From contig JAPVLO010000276.1 of NCBI GenBank assembly GCA_027257055.1, positions 930,001 through 994,000 of the forward strand: DNA of 64,000 nucleotides. Reading direction: 5' to 3'. The notes beneath the pieces were generated by a model, which saw only the letters and a list, made by a program, of their open reading frames with translations, was not told the origin of the DNA and ran no database searches. Both the position numbers and the translations under genes were made by a program. Below, in pieces: positions 46,521-58,213 of this stretch (its first letter is position 1; each line of letters starts with the position of its first letter). Source of the DNA: Cephalopachus bancanus. Lineage: Eukaryota > Chordata > Mammalia > Primates > Tarsiidae.

Positions 46521-48479
46521 CAGCTCTGATGGCCATTCCAGAAAAAGAGTTCCAAAATTGCTTTGATGGGTGGACCAGGTGCTGGTGTTAGTGCATAGCT
46601 TCCCAAGGAGAGTACTTCGAAGGTGACTAGTGATATTCAGCAATGAGGAATATGGCACTTTTTCCAGAATGAGTTAAAGAACTTAATTGTCAGACCTCTT
46701 TTATAATTAGAAATAAAAGGGAATGCAATCTATGTTATGAAGTAGCAATGAACTTAGCTGAATTGTGTTCATTTCCTAGTGTTTTGTGGAAGGTAGAGCT
46801 TATGAGAAGTAAAATGTGACTAAAGAAACTTCTACAAAGTATTGAGGCACGGCTGGGCTTCTCTTCAATGCTTATATAGTAAAATGCAAGAAGAGAGATA
46901 ATTTAAAGATGACTTTGTTAATCAAAAGGGAGGCTGAACTTACAGGCTTAAGAAGTTCTCAGCCTGTCCATATTGTAAAAAATGAGAAATCAAGTCAGAA
47001 AGAGAACCCCAAGGGTGTGGCCAAGCAGTCATTTGATAAAGAGATTAGTGTGGAGTATCCAGATGCTATTCATCAAGACAATGAGAGGATGGCCCTGAGT
47101 GTATTTTGAAGATTATCAGAGCTACTCCTCCCGTCACAGGCCCAGAGTCCCAGAGCCTAGAGGACAAAATGATTTCAAAAGCAGAGCCAAGACACCTGCA
47201 GGATCTTGGTCCTCACTGCAGTACCACCTCGAGGCCCTGCTCTCCACATTCTAGCGCAGCATCCCTTGGCCACACCAGGTTCAGCTCCAGTGGGCACACG
47301 TGTGATGTGGGCCATAGTAGCTCCCCCTCCAGAGGGCACAAATGGTAAACTATGGCGGCATCAGTGCAGTGCCATCTCCACCAGTGCACCAAGCGCATGA
47401 GCTGCCTCCACATGCCTGGATATAAAAGGATGGAGCTGACTGGAGCCTCAGGCACATGACGCAGGGTGGAGCCACTGCAGAGTCCCCACAAGGGTAGTGT
47501 CTAGTTGACCCATGGGGTCAGTGCCACCCCCATGATCGTGGCATCTCCAGCAGGTGATTCCAGCCTGGGACTGGTACAGGCACTCAACTCCAGTCCATGA
47601 GACCTGCCGCCTAGGCTGTCCCAGCAATGCCAGGGGGTTGAGCTAGGGTTACCCAGAGCCTTGGAGACCCAACCCCTGGCACAATGTGTCCTGAAGGTAG
47701 AATATCAAGTCAAAGAGTCTCAAGATTTAATTTGTTTGCCCTGTTGGGTGTCAGACTTACTTGGAACCTGTAACCCCCTTCTTCTTTCCCGTTTCTCCCT
47801 TTTGGAATGGGAATGTCTATCCTATGCCTGTTCACCATTGTATTTTGGGAGCATGCAACGTGTGTGTTTTCACAGGTTTATGACTGGAGAGCAATTTGCC
47901 TCAGGATGAATCATACCTTGAGTCTCACTCATATCTGATTTAGGTGATATTTAGATGAGATTCTGAACTTGAGACATCTAAGTTGTTGCTGCAACAAGTT
48001 AAGGCTGTCAGGGCTATCGGGATGGAATGAATATATTTTGCATGTGAAAGAAACATGAATTTTGAGAAGCTAGGGCAGAATGCTATGGTCTGAATCTCTG
48101 CCCCCCAAAATTCATGTATTGAAATAGTGACCCCCAAGGCAATGGTATTAGGAAGTGAGGTCTTTGGGGTAGGTGATTAAGACAGTGGGATCGAGTTATG
48201 ATGGGAAAGGGAGCTTTGGAAGTGCCAAAGAAGAAACTTGGGGGAGGTCAGAAAAAATGGCCTGGAGGCAGTGACCACTAAACTGAGAACAGAAGGATAA
48301 GTAGAAATTATCTATGAGAACTTTCAGGGGAGGACTGATGTACCAGGAAAGGGAAAGAACACACGTGGTGAAGATCACAAGTTCAAGAGGTCCTTTGCTT
48401 TTGAAGATCTGACGAATGTCCAGTACTGTGGAGAGATGAGACTGGAGTAGCCAGTGAAAGCCAGATCATGAAAGACTTT

Positions 48480-48650
48480 CCAGCCTTGAGGTTCTCAAAT
48501 TTGAGCGTGCATCAAAATGACCACGGAGGCTCGTTAGACACAGATTGCTGATTTGCGAGGTCTGGTATGGGGCCTGAGAATTTTCATTTCTAACAAGTTC
48601 CCAGCTGATGCTTCTTGCTAGTCCCAGCACTGCGTTGTTCTGCACATGTT
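48480..48650 (+). mobile_element. MER5A-like hAT MITE
   Basis: GAGGTTCTCAAATTTGAGCG, GCATCAAAATGACCACGG, TTAGACACAGATTGCTGATT and CATTTCTAACAAGTTCCC in MER5A order, uninterrupted. Confidence 0.85.
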
Positions 48651-49640
48651 AAGTAGTGAAGACTTTGCTCGGAGAGAAAGAAGCATGAAGCATTTTCAGC
48701 TGGGAAGTCAGATGTGCCTTTCCGAGATCCTGCCTGGCTTCAATGTAAAGCATGCTGGGAAGTAAACGGGTGTCTATGGGAGGTTCTGGGACCCCAACCT
48801 CCCCTGTGGCTTCCCACTCAATCAGGAATAGACTCTCAGTTCAGAAGGCTTTCTGCTCTAGTTCAAGACAGAGCCTTATGTTGGTAGACAACTTTCCATG
48901 GGCCTCTTGCATTTCTGCACATCTTGCTACTAACTGACTTTATTTCAAACTGTCTTTTCAAGGTTGTATGTACAGCAAACAGCCTAGGAAGATATAGTGT
49001 CTCGGAGAGCAAAGAGAAAATTCATTTAAGGTCTAGTATAATAAAGGTAATGTCTTCTTCTGGGACAAATGTCAGGCCAGCTTTCTTTCCATTAGAAAAT
49101 ATTTCAGGTTTCCTAAGCTCCGAATTCCCCTCTGGTACAACCCACTGAATGTGCAGATGTTACTTAACTGTCTTCCAGTCACCCTGTAGGAATTGGGGCT
49201 TGGAGAACTGTGCTGATGCTGACACTTTCTGGCCACTACTATTGCTGTAAGTAATAAGTCCTTTGTCTTTGACCCAGGAGTCTTGCGTACTTCTGCCAGC
49301 ATCCATGTAACTATGTCAGGCTAACTTGTTAACTGCGATATAGTAAAACACCAGACCTTTCACAGTTCCTAACTCTCCCCATCCTATTGCAGCCCGCTGC
49401 CTCTTTCAGTGACCTCCCACCCCACCCTGGTCCTATACGCAAAACGATACCACCCCAGCCTCCAATTCACATTCTAGAACAGTCAGCCATCACAGGCTCC
49501 TCAAGGGGGCCTTGCACCTGCATCCATGCTCTATGTTCATCTGTAGGTGGGTTTTCTAGCAAAACATTCCATCCCCAGGAATTCGGGGCTCAGAGGACAA
49601 CACCACCATTTTCATGACCCCACTTGGGTTGGGGCTTTCC
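48651..49640. other. Unique-looking sequence, possible LTR remnant near 49190-49320
   Basis: 49225-49290 (CACTTTCTGGCCACTACTAT, AATAAGTCCTTTGTCTTTGAC) resembles a retroviral LTR 3' end, but I cannot classify it. No gene. Confidence 0.35.
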
Positions 49641-49800
49641 CAGATCATTAGGTACTTTTGCACCCGTTGTTGTATTTGATCTTCCCAACAACGCTGTGGG
49701 TGTGAGGTGACATTGTTCCATTGGTGGGAAGGGGAAACTGAGATGCTCAGACATGGAGACTCATTAGCAGGGCAGGACCAACTCCAAATCCCATGCTCTT
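49640..49800 (-). mobile_element. MIR SINE fragment
   Basis: TTGTATTTGATCTTCCCAAC and GGGGAAACTGAGATGCTCAG match reverse MIR. Confidence 0.75.
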
Positions 49801-49809
49801 TTCACAACA

Positions 49810-51305
49810 CCACCGTTGATGCTTATTTTCATGTTTTAATGTCAACCTAAGTTATGCATGATTAGGTAGGTAAGGCCTGATATAAGCAAAAAAAAAAAAA
49901 ATCCTACAAAGCTAAGGAGAATTGGTTCAGAATTATATTAGCATTTATAATCAAGAACTGCCTGTATATTTAAACACTTCCAGGCCCAGCTCTTACCACG
50001 GTTGGAAATAAGAGCATGTGTTTTATCTCCTGTTCTTAAATAAGGGTGTGGTTGTGGCGCAGGGAGGGAGGGCTTTTAGTCCAGGAGAAGCGTTTGTGCT
50101 TCCCAGGTAGTGGTGATGGGGTGGGAGGCTGCAGGCTCACTCCAGGCATCCCGGTTTGTTTTTGAATTGTAGATTGCCCAGTTTGATTGGGAAGTCAGAA
50201 GTCTAGCCAGACCCCCTGCAGACCTATTTATGTAGAAGTGGTCTCCTCTCTGAGACGAAATAAGCATCAGAGACTACCCAGCCTGCCTGACACAACCCTC
50301 CGTGTTGTCAAAGCAGGTGCCAACATCAAGCTAAAGCTGAACATTTGGGGAGCGCTAGAACCCTGAACAGCAACCCCCCCGCACCCCTCCCACCACCTGC
50401 CCTGTGTGCTCTCAGAATTTCCTCTTCCTGCTTCCCGTCTGCATCAAGCCGCATGAAACTTTTAGCATCTGCCTCCTCCTCAGCTCCTGTGAAGTCCCAT
50501 CCCTTCTTTCTCCTCTACCACTTCCGTTTCATCTCTAAATGATCTAATATTAATGTTCTCATCATTACAGTGTTCGGAGGAAAAGAACCGGTTTTGTCCA
50601 CAGAGAGAGGGAGTTGAGAAATTAATATAATATTTGTTCAGGATTGATTTCAAGCTGTAATCCCTGCTGCCAGAGAGACCCATCTGTTTAAAACTATCAG
50701 ACACTAATTACCCAGCACGCGAACACAATAGCAGGATTGAGGAACGACGTCCCGATACTCCCCCACACACTTGTAATTTAGCATTGTTATGTATTAGGGG
50801 GGAAAAAATCTCTTAGTAAAGACGGATCTCCCATCCACTTGACTGGCAGAGGCTCTCAGAGGACTGAGCGCAGCAGGGAAGAAACCCCTGGAATTCCTTG
50901 ATCAAAGACTGCATTAAGGAATTCTATTCATCTGGCTCTAAAGGTCAAATTTGTTCTAATTCTTTCCCTCTCCTTGCTCCAGTCCAGACTCCCCACCAAC
51001 TCAGCTCCTTGGTGAGAACAAAGATACCACCATCCTCTAGGTAAGCCAGGGTTGAAAGCTGATTCATCTTTGAGTGTTTTCTTTCCTTCATCCTCCTAAG
51101 TAATTCGATGCCTGGTCCTACGAAGTCTATTTCTACCACATATGACTCAGCTCCTTTGTCTTAAGGCTAACACCCAAGTACTTGGACAACAGTCCAAGTG
51201 ATGGATGTCCAAGTCCACTCTCTATCCGTTCTGATCTATGTTAAGCTCCCTCGCTACCACAATTCCTCCCACAGAAAAGATGGAGGCGGGGAGGAGAAGA
51301 GAAGC
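49810..51305. other. Unique sequence with a conserved-like block
   Basis: 50540-50830 is AT-rich with homeodomain-type motifs (CTGTAATCCC, CACTAATTACCCAGC, TGTAATTTAGCATTG) and no repeat match. Candidate non-coding element. Remaining DNA unremarkable. Confidence 0.35.
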
Positions 51306-51309
51306 AGCT

Positions 51310-51760
51310 GCTCAGCTGATCAAGTCACTTACCTGTTCAAAAATCCTATGGCTTCCCTTGGCCACCAAATAATTGGATATTTAACACCCTCCAAGCTCTG
51401 GCCTCAAGGCATTTCCAGCTCCCTTCTGGCTAGTCTTTTCATCCTGTAAATGTATCATCTGGGCAAAGTGGACTGCTCTAGTCTCCATATTCACTGTAGA
51501 CTCTGCCGCTATTGTTAAGCTCATGTTATTCATGTTAAGCTCATTCTTACCACCGGGGATGCCTGGCCCAGCTCCCTATACCCCTTCCTTCTTGAAACTC
51601 TTCCTCCTTCCACAGCTGGAACCCCCTCTTCTTCTTTGATCCACTATATTGTATTATTGGGGCCATGCTTTATGGCACCTATAACTGCCTCATATTGTCA
51701 TTTTGATCCTAATAGACTTTAAGGCTCCTGGAGTTAGTAACTGGTAATTTTGGAACTCCT
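51310..51760 (+). mobile_element. L2 LINE fragment, forward
   Basis: Sense L2 C-terminal/3' region: CCTATGGCTTCCCTTGGCC, CCTCCAAGCTCTGGCC, CTTCCTTCTTGAAACTCTTC. Strongly decayed. Confidence 0.6.
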
Positions 51761-51774
51761 GTTCTAAACGAGAC

Positions 51775-52450
51775 ACCATGCAAGGCACTGAGAATGGTAA
51801 CTAACAAAATAGACATGGTTCCTTCTTTTATGTAGTATACAGTCTGGTGGGAAGACAATCGAAAAATTAACAATTAACTTAGCACTTAAGAGTGCACAAA
51901 CTACCGCTAAGGAAAAGTTCAGGGTGCTAACAGGGAGACATAATTAGGCCTGGAACTGGGGACTGTTTCTATGAAGCAGCGCTGTATGAGGTAGGGATTA
52001 TCTAGACAAAGAGAAAGGAGAATATTTTACTTTTAATTTATGTTATATCTAGAAGAAACAACATATATTAAGGTACCTCAGAGATCACACACAGCTTCTA
52101 GAAAACTCCCTTTGGTAGCATGTACAAGATGGAGGCAGTGGCAAAAGAGGGCTGGGAATGGGTACAGGACAGTGAGCCTGGAAACGGGTCAATGGGTTGG
52201 GGCAATTGAAAGAGTTTAAATGTGTGATGATAGTGGCCTAAACAGGCTGGAGAGGAGGGACTGGGTTTAAGAGATACTAGGGTAAGAGAATCACCAGGAC
52301 TTAATTGGCTGTTGGTGGAAGAAGTCCAGGACGAGTCTCAGTTTACTGGATTCCAGGTAGATGGTAGTGCCAATAACCAGGAGAGGATATTTCAGGAGCA
52401 AGAGCAAATTGGAGGTAGGTCAGGAGAGGAGTTTCATTTTGAACAAAATG
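51775..52450 (-). mobile_element. L2 LINE fragment, reverse
   Basis: Antisense L2: GCAAGGCACTGAGAATGG, CAGTCTGGTGGGAAGACAAT, ATGATAGTGGCCTAAACAGG, GGAGAGGATATTTCAGGAGC. Many stops. Confidence 0.72.
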
Positions 52451-52499
52451 TATCTGAGCTATAGGCGAGAGATTAGAGGAAAACTCCCCACCCTTTTAT

Positions 52500-53300
52500 A
52501 GCTCTACCATGGTGTTATTTGTAACAGTTTTATTGAGGCATGATTGACAGACAATAAACTGCATATATTTGAAATGTACCACTTGATAAGTTTTGACATT
52601 TGTACACACCCATGAAACTATCACCACAACCAAAAAGTTTCCTTCTGCACCTCTGGGATTCCTCCCTCCCACCCCTCCCACCTCTCTTCTGCTGGCCACC
52701 ATTGATCTGTTGTCACTATAGATCACTTTGTGTTTTTGAGAGTTTTATGTAAATGAAAGCATACAGTGTATGTGTGTATATGTGTGTGTGCCTTTTGGGT
52801 GTGACTTATTTCATTCAGCATAATTGAGATCCATTCATGTTGTTGCAAGTTTTAGTAATTCATTTTTTATTAGTATGTAGTATTCTATTGGTTTGATATA
52901 CCATAATTTGTGTATCCTTCTTTTTTTTTTTTTGAGTTGGAGTCTCACTCCATCGCCCAGGCTAGAGAGCAGTGGCACGCTCATGGCCACCGCAGTGTCA
53001 ACTTTCTGGGCTTCTGCAATCCTTCCACCTCAACCTTCCAAATAGCCAGAACTCCAGGCACGTGCTACCACACCCAGCTAATTTTTGATTTATTGTAGAG
53101 ACAAGTTCTCCCCATGTTGCCCAGGCAGGTCTCGAACCCGTGAGCTCAGGCAATCCTCTCACCTTGGCCTCCCAAAATGCTGGGATTACAGGCTTGAGCC
53201 ACCGTGCCGGGCCATAATTTGTTTATCTATTCACCTATTGATGGGCATTTGAGTTGGTTCTAGGTTTAGACTATTAAAAATAAAGCTGCTATGAGCAACC
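52500..53300 (-). mobile_element. Old L1 (L1M-type) fragment, reverse, split by an Alu
   Basis: CAGTTTTATTGAGGCATGATTGAC-type start, TAGTATTCTATTGGTTTGAT and, after the Alu, CTATTGATGGGCATTTGAG read as the reverse of a common old L1 3' end. Confidence 0.8.
52921..53211 (-). mobile_element. Alu SINE inside an old L1
   Basis: Poly-T (52921-52933), GAGTTGGAGTCTCACTCC, ending ACCGTGCCGGG. Duplication CATAATTTGTGTATC / CATAATTTGTTTATC joins L1 sequence on both sides. Confidence 0.95.
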
Positions 53301-53439
53301 TTAAACAGGTCTTCGACCTGATGAAAAACCATGTGTTTCCTTTTCTCTTGGGTAAATGCCTAGAGTGGGATGACTGGATCATATATATCATAGTTACAAT
53401 GCTGCAATGCAATTCTGACACTAACTACTTAACACAGAC

Positions 53440-54115
53440 TCCATAGATTAAGGACACAATTCCAACAAAACTTCTCTCACTTCAGATGCCAGCTGCAAGT
53501 TTGGGGATTTCTAAGTCACCTGGATTTCTGGCCAACTGGTCCATACATTCAGGGCTTCCCACAGCCTCCTCAGGTTTTGTAATGCACTAAACTGATTCAC
53601 AGAACTCTGGAAAGCCCTACACTTAAAATTAAGGTTTTATTATGAAGAACACGAATCAGAACCAGCCAAATGAAGAGACCATAGTGTGAGTGCAGAACTT
53701 CTATGTCCTGTCCCCAGGGCATCAGGACACATCACCTTTCTAGCCCATCTATCTTTTCACCAACCAGAAAGATCCACAGAGCTTCAGAGTTTTTAATGAG
53801 GTTTCATTATGTAGGCATGATTGATTGAATCGTTGACCATGTGACTGAAATTAATGTCCTGCTCCCCTCCCCTTCCTGGGGGCAATCAGGCTGATATCAC
53901 CTGGTTCAAAGTCCCAACCCTCTAAACACACACCTGTAAACACACATGGTCCTTCTGGCATGGCAAGCCTTATCTTGAGTCATTACCTTAGCAGAAACTC
54001 AGGGGTGTTCCAAGGGCACACATGAATAACAAAGGCACTTCTATCACTTGGGAAATTCTAAGGGTTTAGAGACTGCTCCTTCCCAAGAACCAGAGACAAC
54101 ATCAATTAAATTTTT
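53440..54115 (-). mobile_element. LTR of MLT2/ERVL-type, reverse (class tentative)
   Basis: TAAGGTTTTATTATGAAGAAC, GGCATGATTGATTGAATCG, CTGGGGGCAATCAGGCTG and CACTTCTATCACTTGGGAAA resemble a reversed ERVL-class LTR. No coding part attached. Subfamily not certain. Confidence 0.6.
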
Positions 54116-54119
54116 TATT

Positions 54120-54765
54120 ATACAACAATAGTGTTTTATGCTCAATAAATCTTGGTTAAATATATTAACAATTAAATTAATAAATGGATACATAAATAAG
54201 TGCATGACCAGGAATGACTTTTCAGTTGCATATGACCGAAAACCAGCTCAAACTAACTAGGCAAAATGTTGGCTTACATAGTTGGGAAATCAGGAATGTT
54301 CAGAGAGTCAAAGAAGACTTTCAGGTATCCAATAATCAAGAGTTAGAACCAGGTCTTGGGACTACCAGAAATCTGTCCCACATTATCTGTCTCTCATTTC
54401 TGTTTGCTTCTACTTTATTTTATTTGTTGAAAGGTCTTTCCCCTCCTCATCTGTGACAGGGAAGATAGCCTTCAACTACCCTAACTCATTGTTTCTTTGT
54501 TTGTTTTTAATTTGTCTCTTAGCACAAATATATGTTTTGGGGAAGAACTCTCATTGGCCTTATTTGGATTATGTGCTCAATTCTTGAACTATATCACAGT
54601 CCCAAGGGAGAGGATGACTGTCCAGGCCTGGGTCACATGCCTGTCTCTGTGGTCTGCTGTTGTGATTGACAAGCCAAATAGAATCTTGGGGACTGGTGGG
54701 TCCCCAAAGGAAGAGATGATGAATGTACAAACATGAGGTATCTACTTACTACACTTTATGTCCAC
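54120..54765. other. AT-rich unique-looking sequence, no gene
   Basis: Nothing recognised. Two ~80-codon ORFs without features. Confidence 0.4.
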
Positions 54766-54769
54766 ATCA

Positions 54770-54925
54770 TGTTTAAAGCTTAGGAAAATTTTTCTTCATA
54801 TTTATCTTGTGTAATCCTCACAGTAACCCTTTGAAGCAGGGTTGCATTTCACAGATAAGAAAAAAGTCTTGATGAGATTGAAGATTCAACTAGAAAATGT
54901 TAGAAATGACTAGGACTCAGTCTTT
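54770..54925 (-). mobile_element. MIR SINE fragment
   Basis: TGTGTAATCCTCACAGTAACC and CATTTCACAGATAAGAAAAA match reverse MIR. Confidence 0.75.
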
Positions 54926-55004
54926 TAACTATGAGTCCAGGAAAATATGTATCTAGTTTGTATGTCAGAGTCCAGGTAAAAACTTTTCATAGTCTTTTTA
55001 TCAA

Positions 55005-55255
55005 CTACTCATTCACATATTAATTCAGCACTTATCATATGACAAGGGATACGCCAATAAGATAATGTTGCTGCCCAGTGGAGCTGATATTCCAGTGTGG
55101 GAAATGAACCATAATAAAATAATTGCAGCTAGCAATGCTATGAAGAAAATAAAACAAGTCAGTAGAATTGGGAGCACTTTGGGTAAGTGACCAGGGAAGG
55201 TCTCTCAGGAGAGGTCTGCATTGATACTGAGAACTGAATGAACTCCAGCCAGCCA
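55005..55255 (-). mobile_element. L2 LINE fragment, reverse
   Basis: CAGCACTTATCATATGACAAG, GTGACCAGGGAAGGTCTCTC and GAATGAACTCCAGCCAGCC fit antisense L2. Confidence 0.7.
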
Positions 55256-55259
55256 TTCC

Positions 55260-56220
55260 TTTCAGCTGAAGCTTGTGAATACCGACTCCTTTGCTCCTCA
55301 GCGATGATGCCAGTGGGCAACCACCAACCCAACAGAACACCCTCCTAGCCATGAGGGCATTCTTTCTAATCTCTCATTGGCAGGTTTTCCAGGTCTGCAA
55401 TGTGGAAGAACAACCCAAACTGCAGCCTGCATTATTTAAACATAACTAAAGGTGATATTTGAGAGTCTTGACAACAAAATCACTAATTCTCTTTGGTGGT
55501 AGGAACTATTAGCACTGCTGGGTGGCCTACCAAGGACCCTGTGTGGTCTTTCCAGGGACCGAAGCATGAACTAACCAGGGTCTGTGTCAGCTCTTACCTT
55601 TGAAGCTGTGATGAAAATTTGGCTCCTGGTACAAAGAGAAACTAAAGAGAACAACATCCCCATTCCTCTGGGAAGTTGGCCCTCGTTTCCCTGGTAGTCA
55701 GGAAGCCATGTAATATGTCCACATCAAAACCAATGATTCCTCTGGGAGATTATCAAATTAAGATCCCTCCATCAGAAAGCCTAATGCTATTGATTAGAGA
55801 GCAGACACCAAAATCAGAACTCCCTGGGCCCCATCGTTTGATGAATTTACGTTCCTCCTGTCTCTGAATCTTGAGCTAGAATACACTTGGCACCTCCAGG
55901 AACTCAGGACTCAGACAATAAGCAGAGCCCTCCACTCTTTTCCTGAAAGATTTCTGCATCTGCCTTAGTGAGGGGTGGGGGACTTGCCTGACTCCAGATC
56001 CACTTCCTGGACTTTCTGTGTGGCCTGAAGTTCCCAGTTTTGATGAATAGCAGCTAATGCCACATGCAAATCACCCCAGAGCAAAAGCTGGGTACATCGA
56101 AGATATGCCTCCCCTGATTGAAAGAATTAGTGATATATTTTATAATTTCATAATCTTTTCACATGTGACCCTCTTTACATGGTGGTAAACACCATGGAAA
56201 GTGGTTAAAATTGACTTTCT
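55260..56220. other. Unique-looking sequence, no gene
   Basis: No repeat or exon supported. Confidence 0.4.
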
Positions 56221-56224
56221 GCCC

Positions 56225-56790
56225 TAAACTATTGTAGGGGAGGAAAAATATTTTTTCCTTCCATTCTCCTAAATTTATGGCTGGGGACTCTACAACACAG
56301 GACAGATTAACAAGGGAAAAAGAACACAAATTTGTTTAATACAAGTTTTATGTGACATGGAAGACTTCATAAGGAAATGAGGACCTGAGGAAACAGTTGA
56401 ACCTGAGTGTTTTTTTTGAGTAGGTTTGATGAAGAGGAGACAGTCGTGGAGAAATCTGATGGGGCAAAGAACACAAGAGAATTATAGTGAACTGAGGGAA
56501 CGTAGTAAGGCCTGTTTGTTCAGATACAACTTAACATCTCTGTGTCTTCAGTGATAGGGTGCTCCTTTCCTCCATATATAGACAGGGTCTCTCTCACATG
56601 AGGGTCTTATGACCTGCTTCAGGGGATGGTCAGAGTCCTTTATAGGTTTTATGACCAGCTTCAGGGGAGAAGGGCAGGGGAAGGTCAGAGTGACTTTCCT
56701 GCTTCTGTTGTTTTCTCAAATTCCTTCAGCTTAAAATACTCAATATGTCAAAGTGCCATATTTGGAGATAGCACGTCCTGAACTCATCAT
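56225..56790 (-). mobile_element. Probable retroviral LTR, reverse, unclassified
   Basis: GACAGATTAACAAGGGAAAA, a duplicated module (ATGACCTGCTTCAGGGGA / ATGACCAGCTTCAGGGGA) and CAGCTTAAAATACTCAATATG resemble an ERV1-type LTR, but the subfamily is unknown to me. Confidence 0.4.
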
Positions 56791-56989
56791 TGTGCAATAC
56801 TAACTTCTTGACGGCCACAGAACTCCTGTACTTCTTTCAAAGGCCCAGTTTCCATGTCAACTTGTGTGTGATGCTTCTTCTGAGTACCCAGTGCAGTTGC
56901 TCTGATCCCATGGCACTTTGTGCATATGCAGCATTATCACATGGTGCTGTACCATGGGTAAGTATACATTTGTCTTCTCCAAGACCATG

Positions 56990-57115
56990 AGTGCCTAGGA
57001 AAGAAACACCATTACATCTTCATCTCAGTCTCCCCTGTGCTTCACACAGTGTCTGACTGTGGCTAGAAAGTCAGAAAGTGTTTGTCAAATGAATAATTCA
57101 ATGGGTAGATGAAGG
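56990..57115 (+). mobile_element. L2 LINE 3' end fragment
   Basis: CACACAGTGTCTGACTGTGG and GTGTTTGTCAAATGAATAATT fit a sense L2 3' end. Confidence 0.55.
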
Positions 57116-57158
57116 GGCAGACCAGAACCCTTCCTCACTTTGAAATCCCTGTGACAAG

Positions 57159-57453
57159 GGCCGGGCGCAGTGGCTCACTCCTATAATCCAGCACTTTGGG
57201 AGGCCAAGGTGAGAGACTTGCCTGAGCCCAAGGGTTCAAGACTAACCTGGGCAATTAGCAAGACCTCATCTCTACAATAAATCAAAAAATTTGCCAAGTG
57301 TTGTGGTGTATGCCTGTAGTTCTAGTTATTTTTGGAAGGTTGCGGTGGAAGGATCACCTGAGCCCAGCAGGTTGATGGTGGGGTGGCCGTGAGTGTGCCA
57401 CTGCACTCTAGCCTGGGCATCAGAGCGAGACTACAACTCAAAAAAAAAAAAAA
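57159..57453 (+). mobile_element. Alu SINE
   Basis: GGCCGGGCGCAGTGGCTCAC head, two arms, A tail ending at 57453. Flanks CCTGTGACA / CTCTGTGGCA may be the target duplication. Confidence 0.93.
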
Positions 57454-57459
57454 CTCTGT

Positions 57460-57905
57460 GGCAGTGCATTACACAGGCTTAAGAACACTGATCAGATTCT
57501 TGTCCTCATTAAATTGGTATGATGGTCTAGCCACCCAATAAGCAACTAGTTACCCCCCAAAGCTGTGCTTTCTCTGAGAAGCTGTTTTCACTGCATCATC
57601 ACTAAGAATCGTGCACAATGAAAAAGATGCTAACAGGAAAACAGCATCAACCAGTTGTGGAGCCTGAATGGAAGATCTGAGTGAGATGGATAAAATCTTG
57701 AAGGAGATGGGACCCCTCCTGACCTGCCAGACCACCCCTGAACATCAGTGGAGTGAAAGATAAGAAGTCAGATTAGTCACTTCTGTGGACAAACTCATTT
57801 AAAACTACAGTAGGCAGGGGTTGGGTTAGAGCAACTCATTCTCACAGGAAGATCCCAGGACTGGGGAGTATGGAAGACAGATCATAGAATTTCCTTTTCT
57901 GCAGT
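57460..57905. other. Unique-looking sequence, no gene
   Basis: Nothing recognised. Confidence 0.4.
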
Positions 57906-57923
57906 TCTTAAAAGAGGCTACTT

Positions 57924-58213
57924 CCATAAAGAAGGACAAACATATGGACTTCGCAGCAACTTGGATGGATTTAGAGTCTATCATACTCGGTGATCTATCA
58001 CAGAAACAGAAAACTGAGTACCACATGTTCTCACTCATAAGCGGACCTTGAACAATTATCATAATACTATAAGAAAGGGAATGGCAGTAGTGGGAAACTG
58101 CCGGGGGGGCGGGGGGAGGGTCACACCTCATCAACGAGGGTACCTGCATAATGAACATTTGTATACCTAACCTGAATTGTACCCCAATCTTTAAAATAAA
58201 AACAAATTTTTTT
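57924..58213 (+). mobile_element. Very short 5'-truncated L1, recent, with long target duplication
   Basis: L1 3' end only (GCAGCAACTTGGATGGATTTAG-type ORF2 terminus through the G-run, CATTTGTATACCTAACCTG, then an A/T tail). The perfect 16-base duplication TTAAAAGAGGCTACTT flanks it (57908-57923 and 58214-58229). Its closeness to the L1 at 2734-4083 in 3' UTR text suggests the same family. Confidence 0.93.

Larger units (their letters stand above)
45455..46703 (+). mobile_element. Mariner-family DNA transposon, internally deleted and interrupted by an Alu
   Basis: Terminal inverted repeats are visible: GGCAATTAAGTTTGTG near 45463 and its counterpart ACTTAATTGTC near 46681-46691, with TA dinucleotides flanking (45453-45454 and about 46702-46705). 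The first part encodes the N-terminal helix-turn-helix region of a mariner transposase, with stops. The last part (46284-46520) encodes the C-terminal catalytic section, including PAHTALSVREFL and PPYSPDLTPSDIFLYLKIK. The first of these blocks lacks the expected catalytic aspartate just before PAHTA (serine in HSNVPAHTA), while the SD of the second block is kept. Without the Alu the element is about 0.95 kb, shorter than the usual ~1.3 kb, so a central part of the transposase is missing. It cannot be autonomous. Confidence 0.85.
44918..48195 (+). mobile_element. MaLR (MLT1/MST-type) retroelement with LTR remnants and internal region
   Basis: The left LTR remnant (about 44918-45220) has the MaLR signature of a lineage that ends in GTTGTTTATAAG and a GGCATTTTGGTATAGCAGCCC-like tail. 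The internal region starts with the typical 'ACTGGTACCTAGAAGTGGGAGTGCTGCT' type of leader, and resumes after the mariner insertion with the decayed non-coding-like MaLR body (for example CCTCCCGTCACAGGCCC at about 47128 and CCCTTTTGGAATGGGAATG at about 47796). A right LTR starts at about 48081 (TGCTATGGTCTGAA) and is truncated near 48195. The left LTR lacks its first part and the right LTR lacks its last part. This is an old endogenous retroelement with no intact reading frame. Confidence 0.8.

Noticed and set aside
49579..49651. Possible further exon of the 42.7 kb gene model (acceptor CATTCCATCCCCAG)
   Set aside because: The frame could continue, but the exon runs into a MIR, lies 5 kb away beyond the MaLR nest, and conflicts with the simpler terminal exon at 44649-44731.
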